64,000 bases of DNA from NCBI GenBank assembly GCA_022539475.1, contig VCMS01000159.1, positions 1 to 64,000 of the forward strand. Direction: 5' to 3'. Under the pieces are notes generated by a model. That model searched no databases, had not been told where the DNA came from, and saw only the letters and a list, made by a program, of their open reading frames with translations. This stretch comes from Gracilaria domingensis (lineage: Eukaryota > Rhodophyta > Florideophyceae > Gracilariales > Gracilariaceae). Positions 32,657 to 43,560 of the stretch are shown in pieces (within the stretch, counting starts at the first letter, position 1; every line of letters begins with the position of its first letter). The translations under genes and the position numbers were made by a program.

Positions 32657-33870
32657 TTGGGTTGGACCATAACCGATGAGTTCGTAATCAATGGAAAGGA
32701 TGAGGACTCAAAGGAGGAGGGTTATTCCAAGCCTCACGAGCGTGTTGTGAATGAGACTATGAGGTACTCAGAGAACAAAGTAGGTCACGCTAAGTTTCTG
32801 GAAGGTGGAGCTGTGATTTCTAAGATGAAGAACTATTTCGAGGTGCGTAAGGATCATCTTGAGTATCCTAGTTTGAAAATTACTCTAACAGTAGGCTCTG
32901 TTCGAGGTACAGATGGGGCTGGATCCTCAAAAAGGCGAGGTACAAGTGGGGCGCGGAATGATAAGGAGATAGGTACGTCTACACGTGTACACCGTGAAGA
33001 ACTTGGCAAGGGTTCCAAGAAGGATGTTGGGAAGCACCTCAGTGCAGATTTTGAACAGCGCGGGAAGGATTGTCCAAGAGAGGTAACAAAGAACCTAACG
33101 GCGATACAGAGAAATGCGAGAGGGGCCTGGGTATGCAGGCCACGAGAGACCTCTGTTTGGACATGGTTGGGGATAAAATTGAGGGGAAGCCATTGGCAGA
33201 CGGTGCTAAACCTGACCGACTTATGAGTTCGCAGACAATTGTTGAGGACCTTCCAGGATACCTTTACGAGGTCATGAAGGAGAGTTACAGCTACGGTGTG
33301 CATCTGCGAATGCATATCCCATGTGTGCGGCAGTATAGATTTACTACAAGGGTAAGGTATATGAAGCAGAAACAATACCCTAAGGGTACTGGATGCAAAG
33401 CTGGTATTGTCGCCAAACTGTTTACTGATATACGAAGCTGGGTAGTGATGGGAGAGATTTCTCACAATCACAAAAGGGCTTCTATGTCTAACAAAGCTAT
33501 CAATATGCGAGTATCGGCAATTCGCAATTCAATTAAGAAATGTTCTCCCAAGACTCTCCAGATCCCTTTCTTCCACTTCACAGCGAAGAACGCTCAGAGA
33601 GCGAAACAGTTAGGGAAACAGAAGAGTGGTCTGCAGGAATTACCTCAATCGAAGAGGAGGGAAGTCACTATTATCAGTGACTGTGATGAGGACTTCATGA
33701 AGGTCACTCCTCGTCTCAGTCCCCATCCGACGGCTCCTCGTATTATAGAACTGAATAGTTTAAGGGGAACGAACGAGGGGAATGATGTACAGGATGTAAT
33801 GGAGGTGAATGAGGAGATTCTCGATGAGGGCAGAGAATGTGACGAACCCGATGATTGCTTGAAGCTGTAG
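32657..33870 (+). pseudogene. MULE FAR1/FLYWCH-like DNA-binding region
   Basis: Two overlapping frames carry what looks like one coding region with a frame change near 33170. The first (from 32657) is charged and Lys/Arg/Glu-rich. The second contains the recognisable block at about 33290-33480: YRFTTRVRYMKQKQYPK, then GCKAGIVAKLFTDIRSWVVM and ISHNHKRAS. That pattern of a Cys-Lys-Ala core, a beta-strand and a closing HNH is seen in the FAR1 and FLYWCH/WRKY-GCM1 zinc domains of MULE transposases. An acidic tail follows. It would bind the TIRs. Which Cys/His bind zinc is uncertain. Confidence 0.55.
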
Positions 33871-33951
33871 TTCAGGGCGCAAGTTAACTTCTTTTACTGT
33901 TCACTATTCTAAGGGAACATTTGTAGATTCTGACAACTTTGGCTGCTCACT

Positions 33952-34497
33952 ATGTCTATGTGGGAACAGGAGAATAGCGCGAAGAAAGGTGCGGGATGCG
34001 AGACGGCTGAGGAGAACGGTGAAGCGCAGGATTATTCGTCTCATAGGTTTCTTGATGAGGAAGAGTGCGTTGGCGATGGATTCGCAACGTACCTGACATC
34101 TGTTCAGGGTACTACGGAAGACGAAACACTTAAGCATCTTCAGCACATCGCGGAGTGCTTCGATTTTGACTTACATTTGAGAGATTCAGTCTCCAAGGAC
34201 AAGCCCGTGGAGCGTACTCTGAAGCGAGGATCCCTTCTTTGTGCGCTTCGAAAGGATGAAAGGTTCGAAGACACTTATTCGTTTAACCTGCACAGAGTGA
34301 GGATCATCTCTGACGAACGGAAAGAGAAAGTGGGGCAATGGACATTCAAAATGACCTTCCCAAGGCGAATCACAAGCACTCTCCAAACTAGAGTCGTTTC
34401 CATAAGAAGCTTAGCTGCAAAGGGAGTGAAAATCGTATCACGTTTACCACTGAATTCGACTCCAATATACGGACATAATAAGTATACGGGACGATAG
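33952..34497 (+). pseudogene. MULE second ORF, unknown, possibly a second FAR1-like domain
   Basis: A 181-codon open frame is acidic at first (EENGEAQDYSS). A middle block follows, HLQHIAECFDFDLHLRDSVS, and then RGSLLCALRKDERFEDTYSF and a basic C-terminus. The Cys-containing middle and the position just before the transposase suggest part of the DNA-binding module. It also could be the N-terminus of the transposase itself, since the frame leads into a similarly phased, stop-riddled stretch at 34500-34670. I do not recognise a domain with certainty. Confidence 0.4.
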
Positions 34498-34499
34498 AT

Positions 34500-35545
34500 A
34501 TGCCCTCAAAGTGAATAGGAAGCTCTTTCGAAAGAGGGTGAAATATCTTTCTGATGCTCGCGACCCGAAGGACAAAGAAGCATTTAGACTTTAAGAGAAT
34601 CTCTTGCAGCTACAAGCTGATAACGCTAGTAATGCATTGTAGTGCATGACCAACTAGAACAACGAATCTTCACTACGTAGCATGGATTTTGGACTATCAA
34701 CAGTATGGTTTGGTTCCGAGTGTTTCCGTGGATTGCAAGAGCCGTTGCGAGTCGCTTCGGAATTCCGCTTCCACAATAAACGTGCCAGACAACTATGTCC
34801 ACGTCGCTACATTCTTTATGGGGTTCCTGCCGGACGAAACAACCAAAGGCTTCACCTGGATTCTTACCAAATTCAAAGAATGCGTGAAATTATCTCCTTC
34901 GGGCGTTGTACAGGATCAAAGCCAGGCTTGCCTCTCTGCCCTCTGGGCAGCTTTTCCCACGTTCTACCTCAGATTTGACGACTGGCATCTTAACCAGAAC
35001 CAGGCCACAAATGTTCCATGATTGTGTGTTAAGATTAATCGCAGTAATTGGAACTATCAAATGCAGACTAAACTGTATGCATTGACAGCCAGTTCTTCAA
35101 TTGAGATCTTCCGAAAAACAAGACCGGAACTTGATTGCAAGTACTTCGCAAATTTCAACGAACCTCTCGCGAAATGGTGCAAGTACTTCTACCATAAAAA
35201 TCCTATTATGCTCATCCTCTGTTACGAACAAATGTATCTTCCTAAGCGTTTCCTATTCCCAAGCACTGATTACACCGAGTCCTCTAATCACCGATATCGG
35301 AAGCTCTTTTTAGGTCGAAGAGTACCTCTCTCTGAGGTTCCCTTGGAGATGAGTAGGATAGCCTCGCAACTCAAAGATGAGGGAAAAGTCCGAAACGCGG
35401 CTGATCAAACAGCTCTCTGTAACAAACTCGCTACATCCCAATTTCCCCTGAAAACAAAAGCCCGAGATGAGCTCTTAGCACGTCCTACCCCTTACGCCAT
35501 CAAGAAGTTCCTCACAACTAGCGTGTAGGGAACTTATCTGTATTA
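34500..35545 (+). pseudogene. MULE transposase catalytic core (DDE)
   Basis: The core of a Mutator transposase, in fragments. 34510-34680 matches the segment before the core (VNRKLFRKRVKYLSDARD, LQLQADNASNAL), with three in-frame stops. From 34689 the frame holds VSVDCKSRC, the probable first Asp region. It continues with HVATFFMGFLPDETTKGFTW and the second-Asp signature SGVVQDQSQACLSALWAAFP, then DDWHLNQN in place of the usual C-x-WH-x-N. The continuation in another frame (35022-35528) has the helical segment with EIFRKTRPELDCKYFANF and LAKWCKYFYHKNP. Frame changes near 35020 and 35530 make it inactive. Confidence 0.72.
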
Positions 35546-35870
35546 TAATTCCAACGCTAGTGTGCAGTGTTGTATGGATACGGACTGGCGCATATTCGAA
35601 GTGGATCGTGAGGATCTGCAATTGGAAGACACGCAAATGATCAATATTGTTACAGTAGACCGCATACCAAGCCGTTCTCATCCAAATGCTGTGGAGTCCC
35701 AGCTCGTTCTCTTATACTCTAACAGAACTACCTTGCACGGGTGTTGCATTTGCGATCGAATCAGCCCTAACGGATTACCGTGTTCGAATATCATGCGTAC
35801 TGCGTACAACGACATGTCCGCGATGGCCCGATATTGCAAGCGTGGTGGGCCCCAGGTTCCATCATGACGA
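35546..35870 (+). pseudogene. MULE SWIM zinc finger region
   Basis: The frame from 35562 contains CCICDRISPNGLPCSNIM near 35745. It fits the SWIM pattern (C-x-C ... C-x-H, with Asn where His is usual) that follows the catalytic core in FAR1/Mutator transposases. The upstream VDREDLQLEDTQMINIVTV resembles the beta-hairpin preceding SWIM. The missing metal-binding His is another sign of decay. Confidence 0.55.
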
Positions 35871-36147
35871 TCTCTGTCACCCGTACTGGTTTCGTGAGTC
35901 CTTTTCATGATGCATAGAGCACATACCTAGCCTTCGTTCTCAGATGGGAGCCATCGGAGTCCAGGTTTTCGGAGAAATTGAGGACCTTCGCCGGAGGTCA
36001 GCGCAAAGTAAAATTACGGCCAATTACATAGAGGAGCTTCTGGGAAGTAAGACGCTGGATCAGTATCTAGGCGAGATTTACGAGGAATGAAAGAAGGAGC
36101 TTACCAAATTCACTTCTTGGTCCAATCGTCGGGAAATAATTGAACAG

Positions 36148-36579
36148 ATGCATCGTGTCGCCCATGGATATGGACCAACAGCGCTCCTTCGACTTCAAAA
36201 GTACTTAAAAGTCGGGTTAGAACGGCTTAATGCTGGAAAGTATGCCTGTGATAACGTAACGCTTATTTCTTTCTCAGAGAACGCTGCAAATAACCTGAAC
36301 ACAATGCTTGACGGAGCGCAAGAACTGAAAGACGCGAACGTGTCAAAAGCTATGAACTCAAACGCAGGAAAATATAAGCAGCGACGACGAGAGAAGTTCA
36401 ACCTAGAGAGACCTGGATCTAGAAAGAAACGAAACAAAAGATTAGGAACAGATCCGGGGAGTCAAATTGGCGAGATCACTAAGAAACGAGAACCAGTGAA
36501 AAAGGCGCTCGTCATGGCTCTCGCAATAGTTGACCATCCAGAAAATCAGTGTGTTTCAATGCGATCAGCTGAGAAGTAA
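36148..36579 (+). pseudogene. MULE transposase C-terminal region
   Basis: An open frame of 143 codons probably continues the protein after several stops. It has a helical part (LLRLQKYLKVGLERLNAGKY) and then a strongly basic tail (GKYKQRRREKFNLERPGSRK), common at the ends of MULE transposases. No catalytic motif is present. It leads directly into the purine-rich tract. Confidence 0.4.
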
Positions 36580-37500
36580 AACATGCAACGCGTAGCAAGC
36601 GCACGACGAAGAGCAAAGCAACGAGGAAAGAGTTCCAGAGCGAGCCAAGCCAGCAAGACAATAAAGGTTTCAGTGGAAAACCAAATGCAAACGGATCCGC
36701 GGCGCACTGAAAAGCGAGCGGCAGAGCGGGACCCTGTCCAGCCAACAAGAAAAGCAAGAGAGATAAATTCATGAAAACAGCAAACAAATCCAGCAGCCGA
36801 GATGAGCTGATCCAATACAGAAAGCCAGAGAACGAATCCATGAAGCGAAGTGAGGGGGCAAGACGAGCGAGCGAAGTAAGTAAGCGAGACAAGCAAGCCA
36901 ACCAAGACTGGCAAAGGTGACCAGCGAGAAAAGCAAGCGAGCATGACAAACGGGCGAGTCTCACAAGCAAAAAGAGCGAGCAAGAGTAGCGAGCAAAGTT
37001 AACAAACAACACAATCGATCGAACCGGGCGAGCGAAGCGAGGAATCAAAGCAAGCGGGACGAACGAGCGAATCTGGGAAGCCATGCGAGCGAGCAAGACG
37101 AGCAAGCGTATCAGGAAAGCAAGCCAAGACAACACGACAGACTACCGAGTGTATAGAGTAAACCCATAAACAGATTCGAGCGCGCGAAGAGATGGCGCGA
37201 AGCCAACCTGTGGAACGAACGAGTGGAGAGAGAATGCGAAACGACCGTGATAGACAAAGTAGCGAATCCAGTGATCTCGGCGATTGCTAAACCGGTGTGC
37301 TAAACGGGGGAGCAAAACCAGCGAGCGACACGAGCAAGGTAGCGAATTAATCTAGCACCGCAAGCAATCCATATGGCGAGAAGAAAAAGGGAGCGGCAAA
37401 AGCATGCGCACTCACAGAGCGATACAAGCAAGCGCCAGAAGCCATCAGGAAGCGCCACGAAGGACTCAGGCAAAACAGGTTAGGGGAAAACTGAAGGGGT
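36580..37500 (+). repeat. Purine-rich, GCGAGC-type low-complexity tract
   Basis: For about 900 bp the plus strand is dominated by A and G, with many GCGAGC, GCAAGC and ACGAGC words (densest 36850-37120). No regular period was found. It lies between the transposase end and the right TIR. It may be a degenerated coding tail of the basic kind seen upstream, or an expanded simple repeat. Confidence 0.5.
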
Positions 37501-37831
37501 TTTCAGTGAACTTGCTGACAAGATGACTGGTGTCGTAAGGTAATATGACCAACGTCGTTGAAAAATAAGTAAATTTTTGTTTCACTGACATTTCCATGAG
37601 TGTGACTTTTTGAAAAAATTAACTTCCTCAAAATTGCCATTACATTTCATTGAAAGGCATCAATTTCATTTAACGCCGCATGATGATTCAATGACAATGC
37701 GTTCCGCTAGAGAGATTGCTCATGATTAGACATAAAAAGAGCGGCGAGAAATCTGAAAGAGCGCGTGGTTTGCTGCTGTGAGAAACATAGCACTGGGCAT
37801 TGTTGTGCTGCTTTTTATGGAGTCGCAGGGG

Positions 37832-38102
37832 CAGCTTTCGGGTGAAAGCTTTGGTGTAAGCTCGTGGTCGCATCGCTGACGCGATGCAACGAGATCACGG
37901 AATGTGATCTCATCGCATTGCGTCAGAAATGCGACGAGAAGCTCGGGCCAATGAGCTGCCAGGTTGACGAGGAGCTGTGACTTGACGGTGTTTGATTGAG
38001 TGGTTTGTCACATAATTACTTGGCGAAGACCCCCCCTCCACGGCACGAGGATTTCACGTTGTTTTGGCAGTGCGCCCACGTGATGTACAGTCTCCGCCGC
38101 TC
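37832..38102 (-). repeat. MULE right terminal inverted repeat
   Basis: This is the reverse-complement partner of 30536-30806, equal in length at 271 bp. It carries a C-run (CCCCCCTCC) where the left copy has GGAGGAAGG. Homology does not extend inward past CAGCTTTC at 37832. Confidence 0.85.
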
Positions 38103-38830
38103 GTACCTGTTCTACCTACACAACCCAAAGCCCTAGTCTGGGATCGGAGGAAGGTTACCTTGACAAAATCATGTCATCTACATCCTCGTTATCATCGGAT
38201 AAAGACCTTTTCAATCAAGCGTTTTTGCTCTCCTATCTGCAGCTCAATACAAACCTAGAAAGCATAAAAAGAAGATGCGCCGTCCCAAACATAGTCCAGT
38301 GGGAAACAGAAATATAAATCGCCCGGAAGATGCGCCTTAAATGAACATGGGCTATCTCTGCAAGCAGTCTATATGTCTTCCAATATTCAGTTTTTAAGAA
38401 CTTAAAAAGAGACTAACTGTAAGAAGATCAATATAAGAACGCATCAGAATAAAATTATGCGAAACGAACGAATTCTTAGTACAGCAAGAAGATTTAATCA
38501 AAAGACTTGCTGCAACAATTGATCAAAAGCTTACGGCAGCCTTTTTTATGCTCAGTTCGGGAGTAACCGCAGATCATTTGGTTTAATGTATAAGGCTTCA
38601 GGAAGAAACTTTGCTAATGACACTGAAAATCTTTTGCACCACCGCGATTATATGCTTCAAATATGAGTACTTCAGGAAGAAACTTTGCTAATGACACTGA
38701 AAATCTTTTGCACCACCGCGATCATATGCTTCAAATATGAGTACTTGTCGCGCCCAAACCATTCGCAACTAAAAGAATTGGAATAGGGTTTTGACAAATT
38801 TGGATTTCTCGGCTGCATAGGAGCTGTAAA
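38103..38830. other. Intergenic, with a short tandem duplication
   Basis: No gene is recognised. A 75-bp segment (about 38589-38664, GCTTCAGGAAGAAACTTTGC) is repeated almost perfectly at about 38667-38742, a recent local duplication. Confidence 0.5.
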
Positions 38831-38839
38831 ATGCTCAAA

Positions 38840-39345
38840 GTGGCAATGAAGCAATTTTTCTATCGCTTGGCATGGACAAAACATTGGAAAAGAGGAGAAA
38901 TCCATGCTGCCGATGGACCTTGTTTGTGATGACCGCTTTCAGATTTGGCACATATTGTTCGGAGTACCTGGAGCGAAGAATGATATATCGATAGTCCCCC
39001 AACGTTCATTATTCAACGACATTCGGAATAGAAAATGGCTTCCACTAAGACCACGAGCATCGATTGCAGGTTCGCCGATTACGTGGCATTACTACCTCGG
39101 GGATAGAATGTACTTAAGATTCCGATTGTTTGCCAAGCCCGATCCAGACCCGAAAAAGCAAAAGAAAAACCTCGACGCAGCCGGTCAAAGTTCTGGAAGA
39201 AAGTGTGATGAATGTGTGGTTGGTTGTACGTACGGAGAGTTTCAAATTCCAGATAGGCCTGCGCACCTTTCGAAAAAGACAGATTTGAACAGCAATGTGC
39301 TGTGCTGTGCAATATTTCACAAAATGATAGCGGAGAAACGTTCAT
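38840..39345 (+). pseudogene. PIF/Harbinger transposase relic (plant-type DDE_Tnp_4)
   Basis: The catalytic half of a PIF-type transposase reads VCDDRFQIWHILFGVPGAKN, then DISIVPQRSLFNDI and ITWHYYLGDRMYLRFRLFAK. This follows the family order: beta strand with W-HAFFGMPGS-ND-N, DRSPLF, then a YYL-DG-YP block containing the second catalytic Asp, here GDRMY. Before 38904 the start of the domain is decayed (GCIGAVKC-like frame with stops). After 39345 the Glu-containing part is missing. The related C-terminus occurs separately at 17.9-18.1 kb. Confidence 0.65.
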
Positions 39346-39599
39346 AGAGTGATACGAGGGATACAGCTAAGTTCCCGCTCTTCGAGATGGAAGTGCAGAC
39401 CTTAGCTACAAGCTATGACACTGTGGCTCAATAAAACAGTAGTTACCTGCAAGCCAAACTTTGGCGGTCTATGTTGCATCCAACGGAGTGTCTTGGCCAT
39501 CACGTGAGATTGTAGAACGCTTTAATGGATACGTTCTGCAACAGTCATGGTAAAAATGACATTGGATTTCAACAGTGTCTCTATTACTTTACTGGGTCT

Positions 39600-40140
39600 T
39601 TATCCTTGATTAAAGTTGTCCATGGCTGATATTGTGAACAGAGTCTCTGCTGCAGCTTCCGAGCAGCCCTCAGAGACACATTATATCCAGCAACTAATTC
39701 AGCCTCAGCTTCTGCAGCAGTTCTGGCTGTGAAAATACTAGATTTCTTTACACTTTATTGCGCAGTTTCATCGCGCTGCAGACGTTGTAGAATTCGCTTA
39801 CGCATTGAACACTCGATTGTGTACTTTTCTCTCCTGGGAATCACAGAGGCAAATGAGAGGAGCTTCACTGTCATTTCACAGTCTAGACGCTTTTGCTGCA
39901 AGGACAGCTCCTGTTTTGCCAATGCCGCCTTTTCTGAGATAGACTTTTTAAGAAGCGTTTCAATACGCTGCATAGAATTCGTAACACTGTTGTCAGTCTC
40001 TTTGGCGCCTTGAAAATTTTTAACGCCTTCTGTTAATCTTCTATTTTAGATTTCGCTGCTTGGATCCCCATCGGTCGCGCTGGAACTGGCTGTTTCCGGA
40101 CCTCAGAGGCCTGCAACATCGTAGTTTGAGTGTTCAAAAA
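39600..40140 (-). pseudogene. Harbinger accessory-protein relic (NAM-associated-like)
   Basis: Reading leftward, RPMGIQAAKSKIED (near 40060) is followed in another frame by a helical, Lys/Glu-rich stretch, MQRIETLLKKSISEKAALAK and QELSLQQKRLDCEMTVKLLS (39973-39840). The pattern RP-G-xx-AK followed by a coiled coil matches the C-terminal part of SANT/NAM-associated proteins that partner PIF/Harbinger transposases. It is convergent with the transposase relic at 38.8-39.3 kb, the usual arrangement for such a pair. At least one frame change separates the two parts. Confidence 0.45.
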
Positions 40141-40825
40141 TTTGAATGACATCCTGTACTTGAAGGTTTTGCTTACATGGTAGCTTTTATTCCTGACACA
40201 GTCATACAAGTGAGATATGGAACTACTTCCGTCGCTGTACGGCAGCTCTCCGCAGCGCAGTAAAGCTTCTTCGTCAGGATTTCTGTTTGCTTAATAGCTA
40301 CTACTCGATCAAAGCACTACTTGTAATTGGTACACTCAGCAGAGATCTTGTCCCAGAATTTGCGTCATCAATCACTGGACCTTCCATCCCATCCCCTCCT
40401 GTTCAATCTACAGCCAGATTTCCCAAATATGCAGGCCTCCTTTGGCCTTCCCTTGTTCTGGATAAGTTTTGGCCTCTACCGCCCCCAACCGTAGTACAAC
40501 GTGTTGCCGCATCATGGCAACTGTACTTAGCCAGAGTGTATAAGAGTCTTTGCTTTCTAGAGGCCTCTGATCCTGATTAATACGCACCTTAGCCACCACT
40601 ACAGTTTCTCTGCTGAATTCCATGAAAGTCCTTTATGGTATATACGAAACTCTTCACGAAACCACTGTTTCGGTGTTCCCGCCAATACCTGCAGCACTTT
40701 CAAACACATTGTAGATCTGTAAAAGTCTTCCAGAATGCAATTGTTTTACCGCAATACCATAATGAGAAACGAGGGAGATTTTTACGTTCCTCTCGCGGGA
40801 AGCTTCTTCGATCGGCAAACTGTGT
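40140..40825. other. Probable continuation of a decayed Harbinger element
   Basis: No clear domain is visible. On the minus strand 40290-40140 gives NRNPDEEALLRCGELPYSDG-like protein in a broken frame that could be the middle of the accessory protein. The minus-strand frame 40623-40408 may be its start, but shows no motif. Confidence 0.3.
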
Positions 40826-41242
40826 CCCTAGAAGAATTTGTTTCATTTTTGCGGGCGCATTTCGAGTGCATATTTTGCCCTGCTAAACCTCCAAGCGCAT
40901 TTTTTGCGCAAGCCATTTGCGTTCTATTTGGAAACCCCTGCAACCGCAAATCAATTTTTTAATAGTTAATTTCATTATTCGCATTGCGCTTGGAATGCAA
41001 CCTGATAACGAGGGGCGCAACATGCGAGCAATGTGGACGCAGATGGAGTGCAACGTGTATCGCTTGCACTCATAATGCTCTCCATCCGCATGGCGTATGT
41101 TCTCCCTTTGTAAACCTCAAAATTGGGCAGCAAACGGACATCGCGCGCGCGCCAAATGAAGTCCTTCTGGCATCCAAATATCATCAATGTGTGACAATCA
41201 ACTTCAAAGTGCACTCCTCTTTCTCCAAAACCTCTTGTAGGG
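40826..41242 (-). mobile_element. MITE-A copy 2
   Basis: A 417-bp element lies in the opposite orientation to the copy at 23465-23883. Plus-strand ends are CCCTAGAAGAA and CTCTTGTAGGG; the flanks are TGT on both sides (40823-40825 and 41243-41245). It differs from copy 1 at many positions and has changed CpG-rich parts (GCGCGCGCGCC near 41146). The family is therefore not very young. Confidence 0.75.
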
Positions 41243-41950
41243 TGTGACTGCAAACACTGTCAAAGACAGACATAGGCGGCAGCAGCCGTTCTCCACATCA
41301 TTGGGAGCTGAAAACAGCGCCACCATCAACGAAAAGCTCTTTGGCGCTCAGCGCTAGGGCGTCAAGGCCGGCGATGCCGGGAGGCGTCGTAGCTTGGGAG
41401 AGGTAACGAGAAGAGCGACAGAGAGATGTTTGTAGGCTTCGGACAGTATTTGACTTTGGGCTCCCCTGACCAATTTGTAGCGGTTTAGGGGAGGCCTCAA
41501 TACTTTGGCCTGGATTTTGGTAATTGTGCGAAGCGGTAGAGTCCTCCCAAAGCTAAAACCAAACTGTCCTATTCTCTTTTGGGTTTGAGCTGACCGGTAT
41601 CAATGCCCTTATTAGAGGGTTTTTGCAGGCCAGTTAGTACAGAACTTATCGAAGACATCTAGCACCCATAGATGTAATGTACTCCATAGCCACCAGAAGT
41701 ACCATATTTTTGAATACCATATTTCGTTCAAACGCAGCTCTGTACGAGATGCACTTCGTACCGACTTCTGAATGCCACCCCATCTTCCTCCAGCCAATAC
41801 CATCTAACAACGGCACAATGGCTGATGCTCTGAGCTCTAATAAGCATCCTATCTCTGAGCTGAAAGACACGAAGCAGATAAATTTCATTCATCGGAACAA
41901 CTCTCTCTGCAAAGCGCACCGGAGCATTCGGTTTCCAAATCGCAGTCGCA
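41243..41950. other. No gene recognised
   Basis: The open frame 41677-41967 on the plus strand (Asn/Ser-rich, no motif) is not convincing. Nothing else is seen. Confidence 0.4.
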
Positions 41951-41959
41951 GACAGAAAC

Positions 41960-42748
41960 TATACTGAAACGGTTTCGTTTCTCGAATATATATGACCTTT
42001 CTTTTTACGCTCAATGAGAGACGCAGACGTCCGTATTGCTGAATGGGGCGAAACCAAATCCTTAGATGGCAAAGTCCTAGCAACCTTCATGAATCTCGTT
42101 CCAAACCGCCTCTTTACATGCATGCAAGGACTTAGTTAGAAGACATTAATTGACTGCTTCAAGCGTCTTCTCTGGGCTCTTCGAGAGCAAACCAAAGTCA
42201 CCCAGAGATAACGCGGTATTGCAGAGGAGTACGTCGTAAAGGAAAATCTTCTGGATGATCTCATATTGAAAATGGATGGAAGAGCGGAACCGGTTCGCAG
42301 AGAAAAGAAGAACTTGAAACTAAGAGAATCAAACGCATGGAATCAGGTGAAATGATACGGTCAAAAGCACTGAATCGTAGTTCTAAAACTGGAACGCAAT
42401 AATCACGAGCTCAGTGGCCCTGATTCAAGATCTCATTCGAAAAACGTTAAGCAATTTGAGGCTTTACAATCTGATGATGTTATATTTACGCCTGTAATAG
42501 AGCAGTCTCGAGAACATGAAAAAAGAGAGTCTGAAACAATTAGAGTGGAACAGGAAAGGTTAGAGGTTGAAAAATGTAGAGCAGAAAGAGAACTCGAACG
42601 TTTCGAGAGGATCAAATCTGAATCTAAGAGAAGGATGGCTCTGAAAGAGATGAGGTTTGAACTGGAGAAAGAAGAACGAAAGAAAGCTATGAAGGAACGA
42701 AAGCACATGCTGGACATAATGGCAGCATTGAGTAGGAAACTACAATGA
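41960..42748 (+). pseudogene. SANT/Myb-like accessory protein relic with coiled-coil tail
   Basis: A broken protein resembles the trihelix/SANT partners of Harbinger transposases. Near 42015 it reads MRDADVRIAEWGETKSLDGK, then NRLFTCMQGLS, then a helix FKRLLWALREQT and IAEEYVVKENLLDDLILKMD near 42220-42275. These fit a three-helix DNA-binding fold followed by the usual G-I-EEY-x-KE-LLDDL element. From 42420 the frame is open to the stop at 42748 and forms a long charged coiled coil (EQERLEVEKCRAERELERFE). In-frame stops near 42137, 42209 and 42354 and a frame change near 42390 show decay. Confidence 0.5.
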
Positions 42749-43560
42749 CGTCTATCTGTACATGCATACGTTTTGGGCCTGCGCCATGTCTGAATCTTTT
42801 TTCGTATAGGACGTCCTATAGGGATGCATCAAACTGGACGACATTGATCATGGTTCATATTAGTGATACACATGCTCTGCAGGGCTCTTTTTTGTTCAAG
42901 TAGAAGTAGCGCTTCTGCGTAGGTGTAGGACAAGGAGGTTGCCTCCACCATGAGTTTATGGAAGATCGAACTGCTCATTACCTTGCATGTGTATAGTGTA
43001 CACTGACTGGACTCTCGTACCTGTAACATCTATGTAACTTCACCTGGAGACAGTATAGGTAACTGAACTACTGACCAAGCGGTATATTCACGTGAATATG
43101 TTGTGGAGACACTTCTAAGTCACGTACTAGCTCCAACCAGAGACTGGTTGTATCGCGTCCTATGGTACAGATTCTCGTCATCCGAAGTTACGCATGAGCC
43201 TGCGAAACACCTACCAAGGTCATTCATCATTCATGATCACCGACGTATCGGTACATCGATACCACCCAATATTGGCGAAGCCCAAAATGAGTAACGCTAC
43301 TGTAGCGATTACCCGTAGCCCGCGAAGGGAACTCTCGTTACTTGAGAAGAAGAGAAGAAAGAACTTCAAGAAGCTGATCTATTGTAGTACAATGCTCATC
43401 TATGAGGACTTTGGCTGGACTTATTCATAACTCCCGTTCACAGGTTTGCCTGGTACACACCAGTATATGACTAGTAGTAAGAAGTGGTTGCCATCGAGAT
43501 GTTTCGGACACGTGGGACGCCGTGGAGCTGATGAGAGGTTGACCACTACACGTGGACGCT
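42749..43560. other. No gene recognised
   Basis: Only short unsupported frames occur between the SANT relic and Gypsy-4. One short palindrome, TATTCACGTGAATA, lies at 43085-43098. Confidence 0.4.

Larger units (their letters stand above)
30536..38102 (+). mobile_element. Mutator-like element (MULE) with Ulp1 protease, decayed
   Basis: A 7.6-kb DNA transposon has 271-bp terminal inverted repeats (30536-30806 and 37832-38102). The outermost bases are GAGGGGCGGAGACTGTAC and the near-complement GTACAGTCTCCGCCGCTC. Imperfect 9-bp flanks GTAGCCGTC / GTACCTGTT (6 of 9) fit Mutator target duplications. Plus-strand coding relics in order are an Ulp1-type cysteine protease, a FAR1/FLYWCH-like zinc region, a second ORF, a MULE transposase, a SWIM finger and a basic C-terminus. 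Stops and frame changes show it is dead. MITE-B is inserted in the protease. Protease-bearing MULEs (Kaonashi-type) are known from land plants. Confidence 0.82.

Noticed and set aside
36512-37135. A minus-strand 207-codon hydrophobic frame that looks like a membrane protein
   Set aside because: It is the complement of the purine-rich tract; pyrimidine-rich strands yield Leu/Phe/Ser-rich frames by composition alone.
30536-38102. A Polinton/Maverick-type element, suggested at first by long inverted repeats plus a cysteine protease
   Set aside because: No DNA polymerase B, ATPase, capsid or retroviral-type integrase is visible, the TIRs do not begin AG, and the MULE/SWIM motifs identify a Mutator element.
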